DNA of 64,000 bases from the NCBI GenBank assembly GCA_023078685.1, contig JALGAS010000002.1, forward strand, positions 1,364,001 to 1,428,000. Reading direction: 5' to 3'. The position numbers and the translations under genes were made by a program. The notes under the pieces were generated by a model, which made no database searches, was not told the origin of the DNA, and saw nothing but the letters and a program-made list of their open reading frames with translations. Source of the DNA: Neopestalotiopsis rosae (taxonomy: Eukaryota; Ascomycota; Sordariomycetes; Amphisphaeriales; Sporocadaceae). Below, one piece after another: positions 1 to 12,072 of this stretch. Numbering within the stretch: the stretch's first letter is position 1; the number at the start of each line of letters is the position of its first letter.

Positions 1-3000
1 CCTCTCCTCAACCGTTTCCAAGACTTGGCTTTTACTCCACAAAAGCCAGGCAGACAAATAGAACCTGTCTATCTCAAGACAAGCATGGATGAATGCATGA
101 ATATTACACTGGCCGCCAAGCCTTGAGGATAAGGGTAATTATGGATTGCAACAGTAGAAACATCTCGGCCGAGTCTTGACGATCGACTCACCTCGACCAA
201 TATCAACAGGAGATACTATATGCGTCCTGCTTCACCGCTGGTGAACAGGGTATCTTCCTATCAGATCATGTGGTATGGTTCTCGAATGGGAACAAAGGAC
301 AAAGACTTATCTGTCTGATGCCAACTTGGGGGTTCCTGCTCTCATGATCTGTGCCTCATTATCAAGGATTATCACCACCTCTTGTGCCAAACAAACCCGC
401 ATTAATCCCATGGACCCTAGGAACAATAGAAGATGTGAGAATAGAAACATGAGATCCAATATCACCTGGACAACGCACGCGAGGTCATTTCGAATGGTCC
501 GACACGTGCCTATTTCCACAGATATCAGTGGTCCTTCCGAATGGCTTCTTGTCTGTGCCCTTGATCAGCATAGAGTGGATCGCTGGTCATATTCAGGTGG
601 CATGCGTGTGCTTGTATCGTTTCCTCCAGGCTTCTCAAAACATCTCACTATCATCATGGGCAATGTGAAAAACGGACGAGGAGCATGATATCAGAGTCTA
701 TGCAACGGCCAAGAACCGCGTGCGACGAAAGTAGATCATGGGGACGAGGGGAGGGGGTTTCACCTTGTATTGTATAGTCGGACCTCTTATCTACTTTTGT
801 CTGCCCGAGTCGAGCTTCGAACGGGCGTGTTTGGCGGGATAGCAATGCGTCGTGGTTGGTAATATAATTCACCTCCTGCGTGAAAACTAGGTACCCAAGA
901 AGGCGCATCAAAAGGCGTTATGGAATACGTTATTTGCTCCATGATATAATGAGAGTCAGAGGAATCATAGGCATACTTTGTGATCGAGTTGAGTGAGTAC
1001 TTCCTTCCCTTGTCGAGGACGAGAACACTACATTAAGATTGCTTTCCAAGGCAATTAATTTCGTAGAGGTCCTCGAGATCACCATTTCCTTCATGACAAA
1101 GCGGCTAATCCGTCTATACTTACGATTTGACGGTTGTATGACTGAAAGACTGATCTGGAATTTCGTCTATTTTCTGTCATTATGAGAGCTGAAGAATATT
1201 CCTTTGACTTAGTTTCTTTAGTAATAACATCTATGAGCATGTTGATTCCACTTATCCTTGAATTTTGACACATCGGCACCGCCTGATGGCATACAGAAGA
1301 ATCTGCAATTTTTCCCACGGCGCGGTAGTATCGTCAGGACGGATCAATGCGATGTATAACAGTCACTGAAGAGGTTCTTTATCTCAACAGTAACAAGCAC
1401 ACTGGGATATTCCCCTCGAGAAGCTGTCGGCTGTCCGGGTAATCCAAATTATCCAAGACCACGGGAATACTACAATACCAATTCTGTTTCCAGCTGACGA
1501 ACGATAGTGTCCAAACAGCTTCTCTTGGTCATTGCATCAAAGCCAGACTGGTGTCGAGGTTACAAGAAACTTTGCTCTTGGAATTTCCGAGTCTACCAAG
1601 GCATTGAAAAAGGAAAAATATCGGTGTGAATGTGAACGTGAACAACGGCAGCATCCAAATGGATATCGACCATTATCACTACTATGCCGCTTTCGTTGGG
1701 AAGATTTATCCAATGTCCGTATAAATGCGCGATATTGAGTAACTCCCTCTTCGTTACGACCAGTTCCTTCCAAAGCCAAGAGGAATCTCCATGCTTACCT
1801 TTAAATATAATGAATGACTTGATACTAATGTTAAGAACCAAAGCTCAGAGAACTTCTCTCGAATCAAATTTGCCATTGGCAAGTAACAATCGAAATATGC
1901 ATGGCATTGTCACCTGGCCGACATGATTGGCCAAGACGATACAACCGCTTCCATGTCAAAAGGCTGAAGCTCAAAGCCGATATCAATGGTCGCGTTCCAG
2001 CAGGGGGGAACCGACATCTTTAGTTGACTTGCAATTTCTGTGCGTTGCGCCCTTGTCCCTTTTCTTCTGCTCATGAACATAAACATGGCAAACAGCTAAT
2101 CTATCAACTCCGGATACGTGCCGCATATGCATAGTGATAAGCCTTATCTAGGTATCTCATATATGTCGGCGATGAATCAGAATCTGTTGAACAAGAGTCT
2201 CGTCCCGCTCGGTCGGTATCTAAACCCTCCCCTCGACCTGGCGCAACGTTGGCGCTGTCTCGGTATGAATGGAACAAAGTCTCAAAGATATCGGCTGATC
2301 CGGATATCTGGAACCCGTTTGCTAGGGATTCACCAATGATTTCAACTTGGTTGGGGCAGATCATATAGTGGATAAGTTTTGGTTTTATTTCTATCTCGGT
2401 ATTCAAAATGAACTAATGCTTTATACTTCAAGGTAGTCAACGCCACGAGAGAGACAAATGACTTTAGCAATGTGCTACTATTCACTTAATTGAGCTTACG
2501 TTTTGGCACATCTGGCACAAGCCGGGCCGGACCAATGGAATACAGACCCATGGCTGCGGTGATCTGCAATGCTGCGAGGGGGTGAGATGAACAATCTAGA
2601 CATCTAGCACGAGCCTGCAAGACCACGTTGTGCCGCAATTGTAGTGAGAAGTGAAGATGCTCTCGATGCCAAGAGAGATGAGACCAAGCTTTTCTGCAGC
2701 TCTGACCAGACATCTTTTACAGAAGTCCCGGCTGAAGACTGTCAAACTCTGGAAATCAGTTTCTTACGTTTTTACGAATGTCCATCATACTAGATGCTTT
2801 TTGGTCAGTGATGCCAACGGGTGACCAGTGGCATGCTAAAATGACTCGAGAGAGCCGCTGATCTTGGCGATAAGGTTGAGACTTGTGCAGCTCCAGTCCA
2901 TGCGACTTCGCTTGGCCCCCGCGTTAAAGAATTTTAGCCACATTCTCCTGGGCCTAGCCGAACAGCTTTTCACCATGTCGAACTTCATTTGAACGTAGAA

Positions 3001-3920
3001 ATCAAGATGAGGTTGCAGCTTCCAGCAGGGAACACATCTTGATCGCACGCTCATAAGCGAGGCAGATGTGGCCATGACCTACCTCTTACTGCACCAGAGA
3101 ATGATGGTAATCCATCAGCGAACGAAGAATGTCCGATGAATATGCCCCGAAGGTGAATGTGCTCGTAATAGGCAAAGCCAGCCGATGCAAACCCGCGCCT
3201 CCGCCGAACTAGCCGGACCTAACGTCAGGGGACTGAACTACTACGTTAGCAATGTCGACGGGTGGATCGTTCGCAAGTTGGTCGGTTTGCTCAGCTCCCG
3301 CTCCGATCAAGGCGCCGTCAACATGTAACCCTTTGGCTCAAAAAAGGAACAATTCATGTTGTAAAATTGTCCGAATAGACATCCCCTTCCAATTGAAAGA
3401 CTTTGTTTGTCACAGCCGACGTGAACATTCGACGAACCGAGTGCTGGTGGTTGTAAATCGCTCTCGTTCCTTGCTGTGGACTTTCCCACAACTGACCGGG
3501 GTCTGTACGTGTGCTCTGATAGGTCAGGATCGTGGCAACATTTTTGCACCTTGCTCGCACACTTTTGCTGCTCCGAATAGTGGGCATCTGTATCGTGTCC
3601 GATTTGAAGAATACCAGGAAGCAAGCAAACATTATCCTGGCATACCGTCACATTTCCAGCAAGACCTCTCAGCCTATCTGGGCCTCTTGCAGGACTTGGC
3701 GCCTCAGATACTGCGAAACAGAGCACCAACGATTTCCGAGCCCAAAATTTCCGATCGCCGTCAAAAGGGAGCAGAGAGACCCTCTTCTGACTCATCTGGC
3801 AAAGGCATAAGCTGAGTCAAAAACGACACATCTTTGGTCTTCGCAGGTCCTCGAGGATACCTCCTTCACCAACAACACCGTCCTTGTCCCTCACATCGAT
3901 CAATTGCTCCCTCTTCCGAC
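1..3920. other. Intergenic or decayed region, no supported gene
   Basis: No open frame here has a recognisable domain or a convincing exon chain. Short coding-like phrases appear on the minus strand at about 2100-2400 and 2480-3080, but they are broken by stops in every frame, so they may be remnants of an old gene. The last few hundred bases, including an open plus frame over 3252-3815, are more simply read as the promoter and 5' leader of the permease that follows. Confidence 0.5.
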
Positions 3921-5580
3921 ATGGCGTCCGAGGATCCAAAGTCGGCGCGCTCGTCTGAGCGTGACGTCGAAGCAGGCATTTCGGACCATGAACATAGCCA
4001 CTCCGGCATGGCGTCTTTTCTCAAGGTCGAGCCTGGAGCCATATACAAGCCGGAAGCTGCGAAACATCCGAAGTGGTACCAGCGTCTCTTGGACGCGGGT
4101 GTCGAGGAAAATGGTATCAAGCCGATTCCGGTCGAGGAGAGAACCAACACTTCGTACAACAACCTTTTCAGCGTCTTCTTCACTGCCTTGCTCTGTGTGC
4201 TTCCGTAGGTAATCAGGCTCTGCCGTGAAGGCCATTACTGACCACTCCACAGGATACCGACAGGCATGCTCGCCACCCTCTCTTTCGGCATGAGCCTGAG
4301 AGATGCGTCCCTGACCATCCTGTTCTTCTCCATGCTTACTTGCGCATTCCCCGCATTCATGGGCTGCGGAGGATGCAAGACTGGCATGCGACAGCTCATC
4401 CAAGCCCGATACTCGTGGGGCTTGTACATCATCACGATTCCGTTACTCCTCAACGCTGCCACGATCACTGGCTTCTCTCTGGTAGCAGCCATTGTCGGAG
4501 GCCAGACCATAGCTGCCATTAACCCAGGCCACGTGAGCGTCAACGTAGGCATCGTCGTTATTATCGTCATCAGCTTTGTTGTGTCCCTGCTGGGCTTCCG
4601 AGCACTGCATGCTTGGGAGCGTTGGAGCTGGATACCAAATCTCATTGCCATCGTGGTAACCGTGGGATGTGGTGGTCACCTTCTCTTCCAGCAGGCAGAA
4701 GCACCACCCGCCGTAGCATCATCCATTGTGTCGTATGGCGGTCTCATAGCCGGATATTTCATCACATTTGGTGGTACCGTTTCCGACTACTCCACATACC
4801 ACAGCCCCAATGCGTCCAAGTAAGTTTCCATACTCGTCCACCTGCCCATGACGCGTGCTTGAATGTCACTGACCATCGTCAAGGACAAAAATATTCACCT
4901 ACACATATTTGGGACTTTTGCTACCATCAGTCCCACTGTTTGTGCTTGGTGCCGCAATGGGTGGCGCTGTACCCGTCGTTGACGGATGGGCCGATGCTTA
5001 CGAAGCATACGGTGCCGGTGGTGTACTTGCAGAAATGGTCAGTAGTGCTGGCGGATTTGGAAAGTTCATCCTGGTCCTTCTTGCATTGAGCGTGCTGGGT
5101 AACATTGCCATTTCAATGTACTCGGTTGCCCTGAACCTTCAGATGATTTTGCCATTCTTTGCAAAGATCCCACGATATTTCTTCATTTTGGCGGTCATCG
5201 TCGTAATGATACCGACCGCCATCAAGGCTGCCGAAGAATGGGAAGAGTCTTTGGAGAACTTCCTGGCCCTGATCGGCTATTGGGCAGGCTGTTTCGATGC
5301 CGTGCTTATCGAGGAGCTGGTTGTCTTCCGTCGCATGGATTTCAACACATATGACCATGCGATATGGAATGTGGGACGAAAGTTGCCATCGGGCATTGCA
5401 GCGATAGCAGCCTCCATCTGTGCAATGGGTCTTGTCATTCCAGGAATGGCCGAGGTTTGGTTCACCGGACCTATTGCCGCTGTCACCGGCGATATTGGCT
5501 TCGAAATGGCCTTCGTCGTTACTGGTCTGTTCTACCTTCCTTTCCGCTGGCTTGAGATAAGGCACAGAGGACACTTGTGA
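3921..5580 (+). CDS. NCS1-family purine/cytosine permease (Fcy2/FcyB type)
   Basis: Predicted plasma-membrane symporter importing purines and cytosine (NCS1 family, Fcy2 branch). Three exons: 3921-4204, 4253-4819 and 4884-5580. The introns are 48 and 64 nt (GTAGGT..ACAG; GTAAGT..CAAG) and restore one 515-residue frame, close to the usual family length of about 500. A hydrophilic N-terminal tail ends in NTSYNNLFSVFF, the typical entry to TM1. Then come GMSLRDASLTILFF and FPAFMGCGGCKTGMRQLIQA, followed by about twelve hydrophobic segments including the segment with FGGTVSDYSTYH. The protein ends with the family-like LEIRHRGHL. The start at 3921 (MASEDPK) is preferred over an in-frame ATG at 3834 because the extension is not membrane-protein-like. 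Convergent with RIB7. Exact substrate is inferred from the family only. Confidence 0.88.
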
Positions 5581-5883
5581 GATGAAACAGATAGAAGTGA
5601 GTGACAGTTTGTCCAAAGCTGCGAAAAATTCAACATTGAAGAGTGGACACGTTGGTCTCCATTAATGTACCACGAAAGGGATGAGTAGCCAAAGGCGGAA
5701 GGGAAGGCTGAATGTTTGCGTTTGGGTTGATCCATAACCCGTAAGCGATACGGATTAAAAGACCGAATTCAGGCTAAAAGTAGTTCAGACTTGAATTGAA
5801 GTCATGAAAAGACATGTCAAATCCATTTGCATATGTCAATATTGAATCAATATTGTAGACGAGGTTTTGTTCATTGCAACTCT
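5581..5883. other. Convergent intergenic spacer
   Basis: About 300 bases between the 3' ends of the permease (+) and RIB7 (-). Nothing is seen beyond AT-rich sequence suited to two 3' ends. Confidence 0.6.
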
Positions 5884-6696
5884 TCAAGCCAGCCTTCCGC
5901 ACAATACGACATCCTCGCCGAGTGGGAGCCATGCTGTGTCGACAAGTCGGGCTGCAGGGATTGGCATGCCATTTGAGTCCATCCGTCGCGGCGGAGACAC
6001 AACGACACCACCCTGACCAAGCCATGTAGGAGCAACAGTCACAATGACCGAGTTGATCAGGTGGTTCGATCCAGCTTCGAGCAGCGAGTTGATGATCTGG
6101 CCACCTCCTTCAATCATGATACTCTGCAAGCCCTCGGCAGCGACAGCGCGCAGAACATCAGACCACTGAAAGCGCGGCTGCTCTGAGGCGTCATGGCCGA
6201 GGAAGATGAATTTCCCACCATGCTCCTCGAGGAGGGTTTGCTGTGCCTGGGGCGGAGAGCGCTCCGAGGTGATGATGAAGGGAGCAAGTCCCTGACCTGC
6301 TCGCGCGAGCTGCAGGACTTTGCTCTCTCGCGTGAATTGCCAGCGAAGCCGTGGATCAATGACGACCGGTCGGGGCTGTCGAGACAGACCTAGACCTTCC
6401 AGGCGACAGTTGAGGCCAGGGTCATCAGCGATCGCAGTCCCCACCCCAACACAGATGGCATCGTGTCGGCTTCGGAGGTAATGGGTCATGGCCTTGGACT
6501 GGGGACCGGAAAGAGCTGTCCTGGTACCCGGAGCCAGGGATAGAGCGGAATCCAGGGATGTGGCAAAGGTAAGAGTGACGAATGGTTTGTCGGAAACGGA
6601 CACATGTGCCGCGGGTGTCCCAGTAGTCGCCGGTGTCAGATAGGGCTCAAGTTTGTCTGCCTCGAGTTGAGGGAAAGTCAAGGTTCGTTCGTCCAT
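5884..6696 (-). CDS. RIB7: 2,5-diamino-6-ribosylamino-4(3H)-pyrimidinone 5'-phosphate reductase (riboflavin synthesis)
   Basis: Second or third step of fungal riboflavin synthesis: NADPH-dependent reduction of the ribosylamino side chain to ribitylamino. A single exon of 270 residues, close to the usual RIB7 length. The RibD C-terminal (DHFR-like) fold is shown in order by PFVTLTFATSLDSALSL, then HDAICVGVGTAIADDPGLN, RPVVIDPRLR, and the nucleotide-loop signature SIMIEGGGQIINSLLEAG near the C-terminus. I start at 6696 (MDERTLTFPQLE). An upstream in-frame ATG at 6819 would add about 41 residues with no family counterpart, partly encoded by a small GAT repeat. Cytosolic housekeeping enzyme. Divergent from the homogentisate dioxygenase across about 3.2 kb. 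Confidence 0.92.
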   Translation of the reverse strand: MDERTLTFPQLEADKLEPYLTPATTGTPAAHVSVSDKPFVTLTFATSLDSALSLAPGTRTALSGPQSKAMTHYLRSRHDAICVGVGTAIADDPGLNCRLEGLGLSRQPRPVVIDPRLRWQFTRESKVLQLARAGQGLAPFIITSERSPPQAQQTLLEEHGGKFIFLGHDASEQPRFQWSDVLRAVAAEGLQSIMIEGGGQIINSLLEAGSNHLINSVIVTVAPTWLGQGGVVVSPPRRMDSNGMPIPAARLVDTAWLPLGEDVVLCGRLA

Positions 6697-9600
6697 CGTG
6701 GCCCTCGTTGATGATGATGATGCCAAGTCAACTGAACGGAGGAATTGAAGGCAATGCTCTGCTATGTCGAGTGCGTGGCGCAACGAGGCAACAAGCAAGG
6801 AATGAAAAGTGGTGGTCAAGGTCTGGACTGATTTGGAAAGTGGATGGAACCTTCCATGAGGCTCAAGGGTTGGTGATTCGCTGTTCTATGCGCAGATCGC
6901 GTTTAGATAATAACATCTGTTGTGTACCCCGAACTGAACAATTCGTGTGACTCGGAAGTCACTGGCGAACAATGCTGAGCAGATCGTGGCCGTGAGAACC
7001 TTGAAGCAGGACGGGCGAGACAGGCAGCACGGATGGCGACAGTGGTATCAGTGACTGCTCTCGACTGTTTGCAATGGTCTCGAGATGGATCCTTTTTCCG
7101 GGTCCGATTCCCTCGTTCGAGAACAAGTGAATAGAGGGGAGTGAAAGGTGAAGAAGGAAAAGCGACCTTCTGGAAAGACGAATTTGGTGGTAGGGCGAGG
7201 GCTTGGGTTGGCGGCTGGCGATTTGGGACGACCAAAAGAGCCGACAGGCAGTCGAGGGGCTCCACCACATTGGACGTGGGTACATGGCGCTAATGCTTTA
7301 GCGTCTCTCTTCCGGCAGGCAAAGGCAGAGTAGAACTTTAATGTATAATTATCCTTGCTTGTACTACCAATGACACTTACTTTGTGCACAACCGTTGGTC
7401 TTTGAATGCAACGAATGGATTCGTATTCTCGGGATTGACACGATACGTCGACACGAGCAATACGGGTTGGATCATAGTTGCAATGATATAAGCACAATCC
7501 ACCATCTGAAAGAAATGGTCCACATGAATAATGACACACCGTCACCTGGCAATTATTGACTCGTGCATTTCCTGCCGGAAGATGAGTTTCATGATCAGAT
7601 CATACGATACAAAATGGCATCTCCCACAACACGAGAAGCGACGATGCCTCGGGACCTCTCAATCCTCGTCTTTATGCTCAAGACAGACCGGTTGAATGCT
7701 CCCGCCGTCTGATCCCCCGGTGACTCCATGTATGCACGGAACTTTCTATGTAAGTAATATGTAGGGAGTATACGTTCATGGACTTTGCGGGTCCTGGCAT
7801 CCAATGTGATGCGAGTCAAGAGACCAGGGCTACTATTCCCGGAACCATCTTGACCTCGATTCCGGAATCATTGGTAGACATTGGTAGTTTGCGTGCGTTT
7901 TGTAGACGCATGCCATAAAATCACTATCAATCTTCTCAACGCTTGTGGCTCCAATCAACCTGTCGACACACACAGCATCGTGTCTTCTTGCCGAAGTTAA
8001 ACATCTCTGGGCGTCCAATATCGTTGCAAGTTTGACAGATCGACAACGGCAAGTTCCGCGATCTCATTGCTTTTTCCGTGACACGGCGACTATACTGTAT
8101 GCGAGGATCACGCTTGGCCCCCGAGGAATCCTGGTATACTTCTCTTTGCACCAATATCACTGGTAGAAATCTGCCGAAAGTTACCAGTCATGCTGGGGAC
8201 AGATCAATAATCTTAAATCTGTTTCACGAACGAGTAAAGATAGAGAGATCGTTGCCTAATACAGCAGGCAGCTGCTGTTGTGTGCATATTTATACATTTC
8301 AGCTCTCCCCGTTCCGTGCCCACCAAGTTCCGAAGCTCTCGCAGAATCATGCCGATTTTACCAAGACGGCGTCGTCAAACAACTCACCATTCGCCATTAT
8401 AAAAAGACTGACAAGTTAAAATATGGTCATATCAATGCCACATGACACGCACAAGCATGCAGGTACAGTATTTCGAGGTTTAGTTGGTCTTGGTTATCTG
8501 CGTCGGATACGATACCCCTCTCTTTTTGCTCTGATGTACCGAGGAAACGGACCCTCCGAAACGGTTGGCGGCTCGTAGATCTGCGCGGCAGATACCAGCA
8601 TTACTTTGGTGCACGCAGCTCGAAGTGCATACCACAAGCAGCCCCAGTCGATCAGCATGTCGCTTGTACGGACCGTTAAAGCGATCTAATGCCAAAAACA
8701 AATATTGTAGATTCAACGTAGATGTAGGCAAAAGCAACAGGCTTGAAATGGTCCCATGGTGACCTGCAGCCACAAACAAATTGACTTTGAGAGGAGAAAG
8801 TGCAGAAAAGAAGAAGGTTTAGCATGTCAAGTGTTTATGTAGAAAATTGTGACCGTAGGCACAATTGATCCGCCACTCGGCCCGAATCAGTGTACGTTTT
8901 AAAAATCGCCGCAAAACCGGCCATTGGTTGAAGACATAAACACAACATCACACTACAATATAATGCTACTGACCCCTTGACCAGTTTCGCAACCAATACC
9001 GCATAGCGATACCAGCACGAGAACCAAAGTATCCCAATGAGGCCATTCCGCTGTAGACGCATTGGTGCTCGGCGGTTGGGTATAGCTGCTCTGTACTCGT
9101 TGACGTAGCACGGCATTCACACATGTGTATGTCGTGTCCCAGCACACGATGGAACGGCGCCATTTCAGCATCCATCTGGGCCGCCACAAAGTATTCCGCG
9201 CACCGCGACTTGGGTCGTGCCGGGGGACTGCCGCCGGCAAAGCGCCCGATATACTTTTTTTGGGCTCCGCTTGTGGTTCCGCCTCTCACCCAACCCAGCC
9301 AAAGACAGAGACCCTAGCGAGCCAATGTAGTCGAGCTTGGATCGTAGGCGACGATTCCCGAGGTCGAACTCTTATACACGCTCAGCCCTGGACTAGACGA
9401 GCTAAGTAAAATAATTAGATAGCCACATTAGGTAGGCAAGGTATGTATCTAGGGCACTTCCAGTCACCCCCTCGGGCCCCTCTGAACCAGCCGGATGTAC
9501 CCAAAGCTTTTTGCCTATCTTGGTGCCGGAAAGGCGTGACCCACTTGGGCGGCTCCCTAGCATCGATTCATACAACTAATACCTGGACATGTTCCAATCG

Positions 9601-9880
9601 GTCTAAAAGCTCCTCATGTCCTTCAGTAATACTATTTCTATGGGAGAGTGCCTACGATTACTTGGAAGCTCTGTCCTGTTATTTACTCTACACTTGACAC
9701 TTTCCTCAAACACAAGACTGATACAAGCCCAACATCCACTTGTTTGTCCTACCTCGCTTGTCATTCATACGCTGTGCCCTCTTCAGGCGATAAGTGTTAG
9801 CCATCACTGTCCACAGCATGGGCGCCCTCCGTCACCTCGAACCGGCGGCAGCCTTTGGCGCTTGTAGTCAGTCGGCGTTC
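6697..9880. other. Long divergent intergenic region
   Basis: About 3.2 kb between RIB7 (-) and the dioxygenase (+). A short GAT run lies just upstream of the RIB7 start (6710-6722). Open frames of up to 165 codons on the minus strand at 6903-7545 have no recognisable motifs and no splice partners. I see no RNA gene and no transposon ends. An in-frame ATG at 9818 could extend the dioxygenase by 21 residues. Confidence 0.5.
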
Positions 9881-12072
9881 ATGACTGGCCCAACCGAAAA
9901 GGATCCGTATAGATATCAGGTTGGCTTTGGAAACTTCTTCAACTCAGAGGCCGTGTAAGTCCCCATTTGCCCTGACGACCTGATCTGATCCACGGCTAAC
10001 AAGGTGGTGGCACCGCAGCCCTGGAGTGATTCCGGTAGCACAAAACACACCACAGATTTGCAAATATGGATTGTACTCTGAACAATTGACAAGCACTGGA
10101 TTTATTGCTTCAAGAAATGCCATGCAACATGTCTGGTTCTACAGAATCATGCCTTCCCTTGCCCATGGAGTAGCACAGAAATTGCCCGAAAATGAAGACG
10201 TAAGCCTTGCAATACAACTACAACCAACATCCAGTTCAAATTCCTCTCTTCAATCAGTCGCTAACTTCGATCATTGCATTCTATTATAGATTGAAGCCCG
10301 ATTCTCGAACAATCAGAATGTTGATTTCCCACCGCAAGTCCTGTGCTGGCTTCCATTCCTCATTCCCACAGACAGTGAACGAGTCGACTTTGCCCAAGGC
10401 CTCAAGACCATAATTGGCAATGGAGATGCCACCATGAAAGAGGGTCTGGCTATTCACATCTACACAGCCAACACTTCCATGAACAACAGAGCGTTTTGCA
10501 GCAATGATGGAGACATGCTCATCATCCCGCAACAAGGGCGTCTTGATATTCAGACTGAACTTGGAATGTGAGACTCTCTTGACGCCCACTTCATGTTATT
10601 TTCCCACATTCGTCTGCAATGTTTGCTAACTCTTTACCAGGCTCATGGTACGGCCCGGCGAGATGGTGGTCATACAGGCCGGCATCAAGTTCAAAGTGTC
10701 ACTTCCAGACGGCCCTTCAAGAGGCTGTAAGTCAAATAACGATATTTCCCACATCAATACGATAATAACACCAAGACAGATGTGCAGGAGGTATTCGGCA
10801 GTCACTACGAGTTGCCAGATATGGGCCCAATCGGTGCTAACGGCATGGCACTTCCGAGGAACTTTGAGTATCCTGTGGCGTCCTTTGACGAGGATCTCTC
10901 TGAATGGGAGGGTAAGTCTGCATCTTGCCACGTGGGACGTGCAGGTTTCTTGCTAACGGTCGTTCTAGTTGTTGTGAAGCTGGGTGGGAAGCTTTGGTCA
11001 CACAAGCAGCAGCACACACCATTTGATGTAGTCGCTTGGCATGGAAAGTATGTTTTTTTATTCCCCGCCTGAACCCGGAGACGCGCACAGAATAGGCCCA
11101 ACTGACTTGTTTTCACTTGGATATAGTTGCATCCCTTACAAGTACGCACTGGAGAGGTTCATCAACACAGCCGTCGTCGATCGCGACCAGAGCGATCCGT
11201 CGGTATACACCGTCTTGACCGCAAAGTCAAAAATACCCGGGGTTGCCATTACCGAGGTGATGGCTTTCACGCCAAAATGGAATGCCACGACTAACAGCTT
11301 CAGGCCGCCCGTAAGTCCGCACTGGCACCAACGGCGGTGCTTACGTACACAGACTATTGGCTGCAACTCCCCCGGCCGAGAATGAAATGATCGCTGAAAT
11401 TGATATTCTAGTATTACCATCGCAACATGGCTGCCGAGGTCATGGGCATTATTCAAGGGCCCTACGCTGGGAGCAGCCGAGATCTCCGCGCCGGTGGGCT
11501 TAGCTTCCAGCCCAGTTACATGGCACATGGAGGTATGTCTAGGACCTTTGATGCGAGATCTCCTCGCTGCCTCCTGCCTCATCAGCAAGGTCGATCTCAT
11601 GGGTGTGCGAATTTCATTTACTAATTGTGGTAGAAACTTACGAGGTGTACGAGCTCGCAACCCAGGCCGAATTGAAGCCAGAGCGGGTAGGCGAGGGCTT
11701 CCTGGGTGAGTTCTCTTCTGCCTGTGGTCCCGGCACTTGTTCTAGAGTCTTTCTAGGCAAACTCTAATAGACTGGGCTAACACGACTCTAGCCTTCATGT
11801 TTCACATTCCCACGCATCTCGGCGTGACAAAGTATGGGCTCGAGCGCAGTGGCGTGCTGAATCGTAAGTTGAAACGAAATGTTTTATTATTTTATGTTTT
11901 TCTACCGCTGTCAATGTGATCATCAATCTTGATCGTGGCTGACTTGTCAAAACCAGCACCGTCACCGGCATTGTACGACTCCATGAGACCACATTTCCTG
12001 GACCGGACAGAGGAGATCAACGAGGACTTGAAAAGAATGGGTCTATCGCCGCTAGGAACAGCAAGATCGTAA
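9881..12072 (+). CDS. hmgA: Homogentisate 1,2-dioxygenase
   Basis: Fe(II) ring-cleaving enzyme converting homogentisate to maleylacetoacetate in phenylalanine, tyrosine and phenylacetate breakdown. Eleven exons: 9881-9954, 10019-10199, 10290-10567, 10641-10726, 10780-10911, 10969-11047, 11127-11310, 11412-11532, 11634-11705, 11792-11863, 11957-12072. All introns are GT-AG and the sum is 464 residues (human enzyme 445). Family blocks: YRYQVGFGNFFNSEA, YGLYSEQLTSTGF, VFGSHYELPDMGPIGANG, DVVAWHGN and YYHRNMAAEVMG. The predicted iron ligands His341, Glu347 and His377 keep the 6- and 30-residue spacing of human His335/Glu341/His371, and His275 matches the catalytic human His292. The start at 9881 gives a family-like N-terminus; an in-frame ATG at 9818 is possible. 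The fumarylacetoacetase and maleylacetoacetate isomerase genes that often cluster with it in fungi are absent here. Confidence 0.93.

Noticed and set aside
3252..3815. 187-codon plus-strand frame before the permease
   Set aside because: No domain; overlaps competing frames and sits where the permease promoter should be.
6903..7545. Overlapping minus-strand frames upstream of RIB7
   Set aside because: No motifs, three frames open at once, no splice signals linking them to RIB7.
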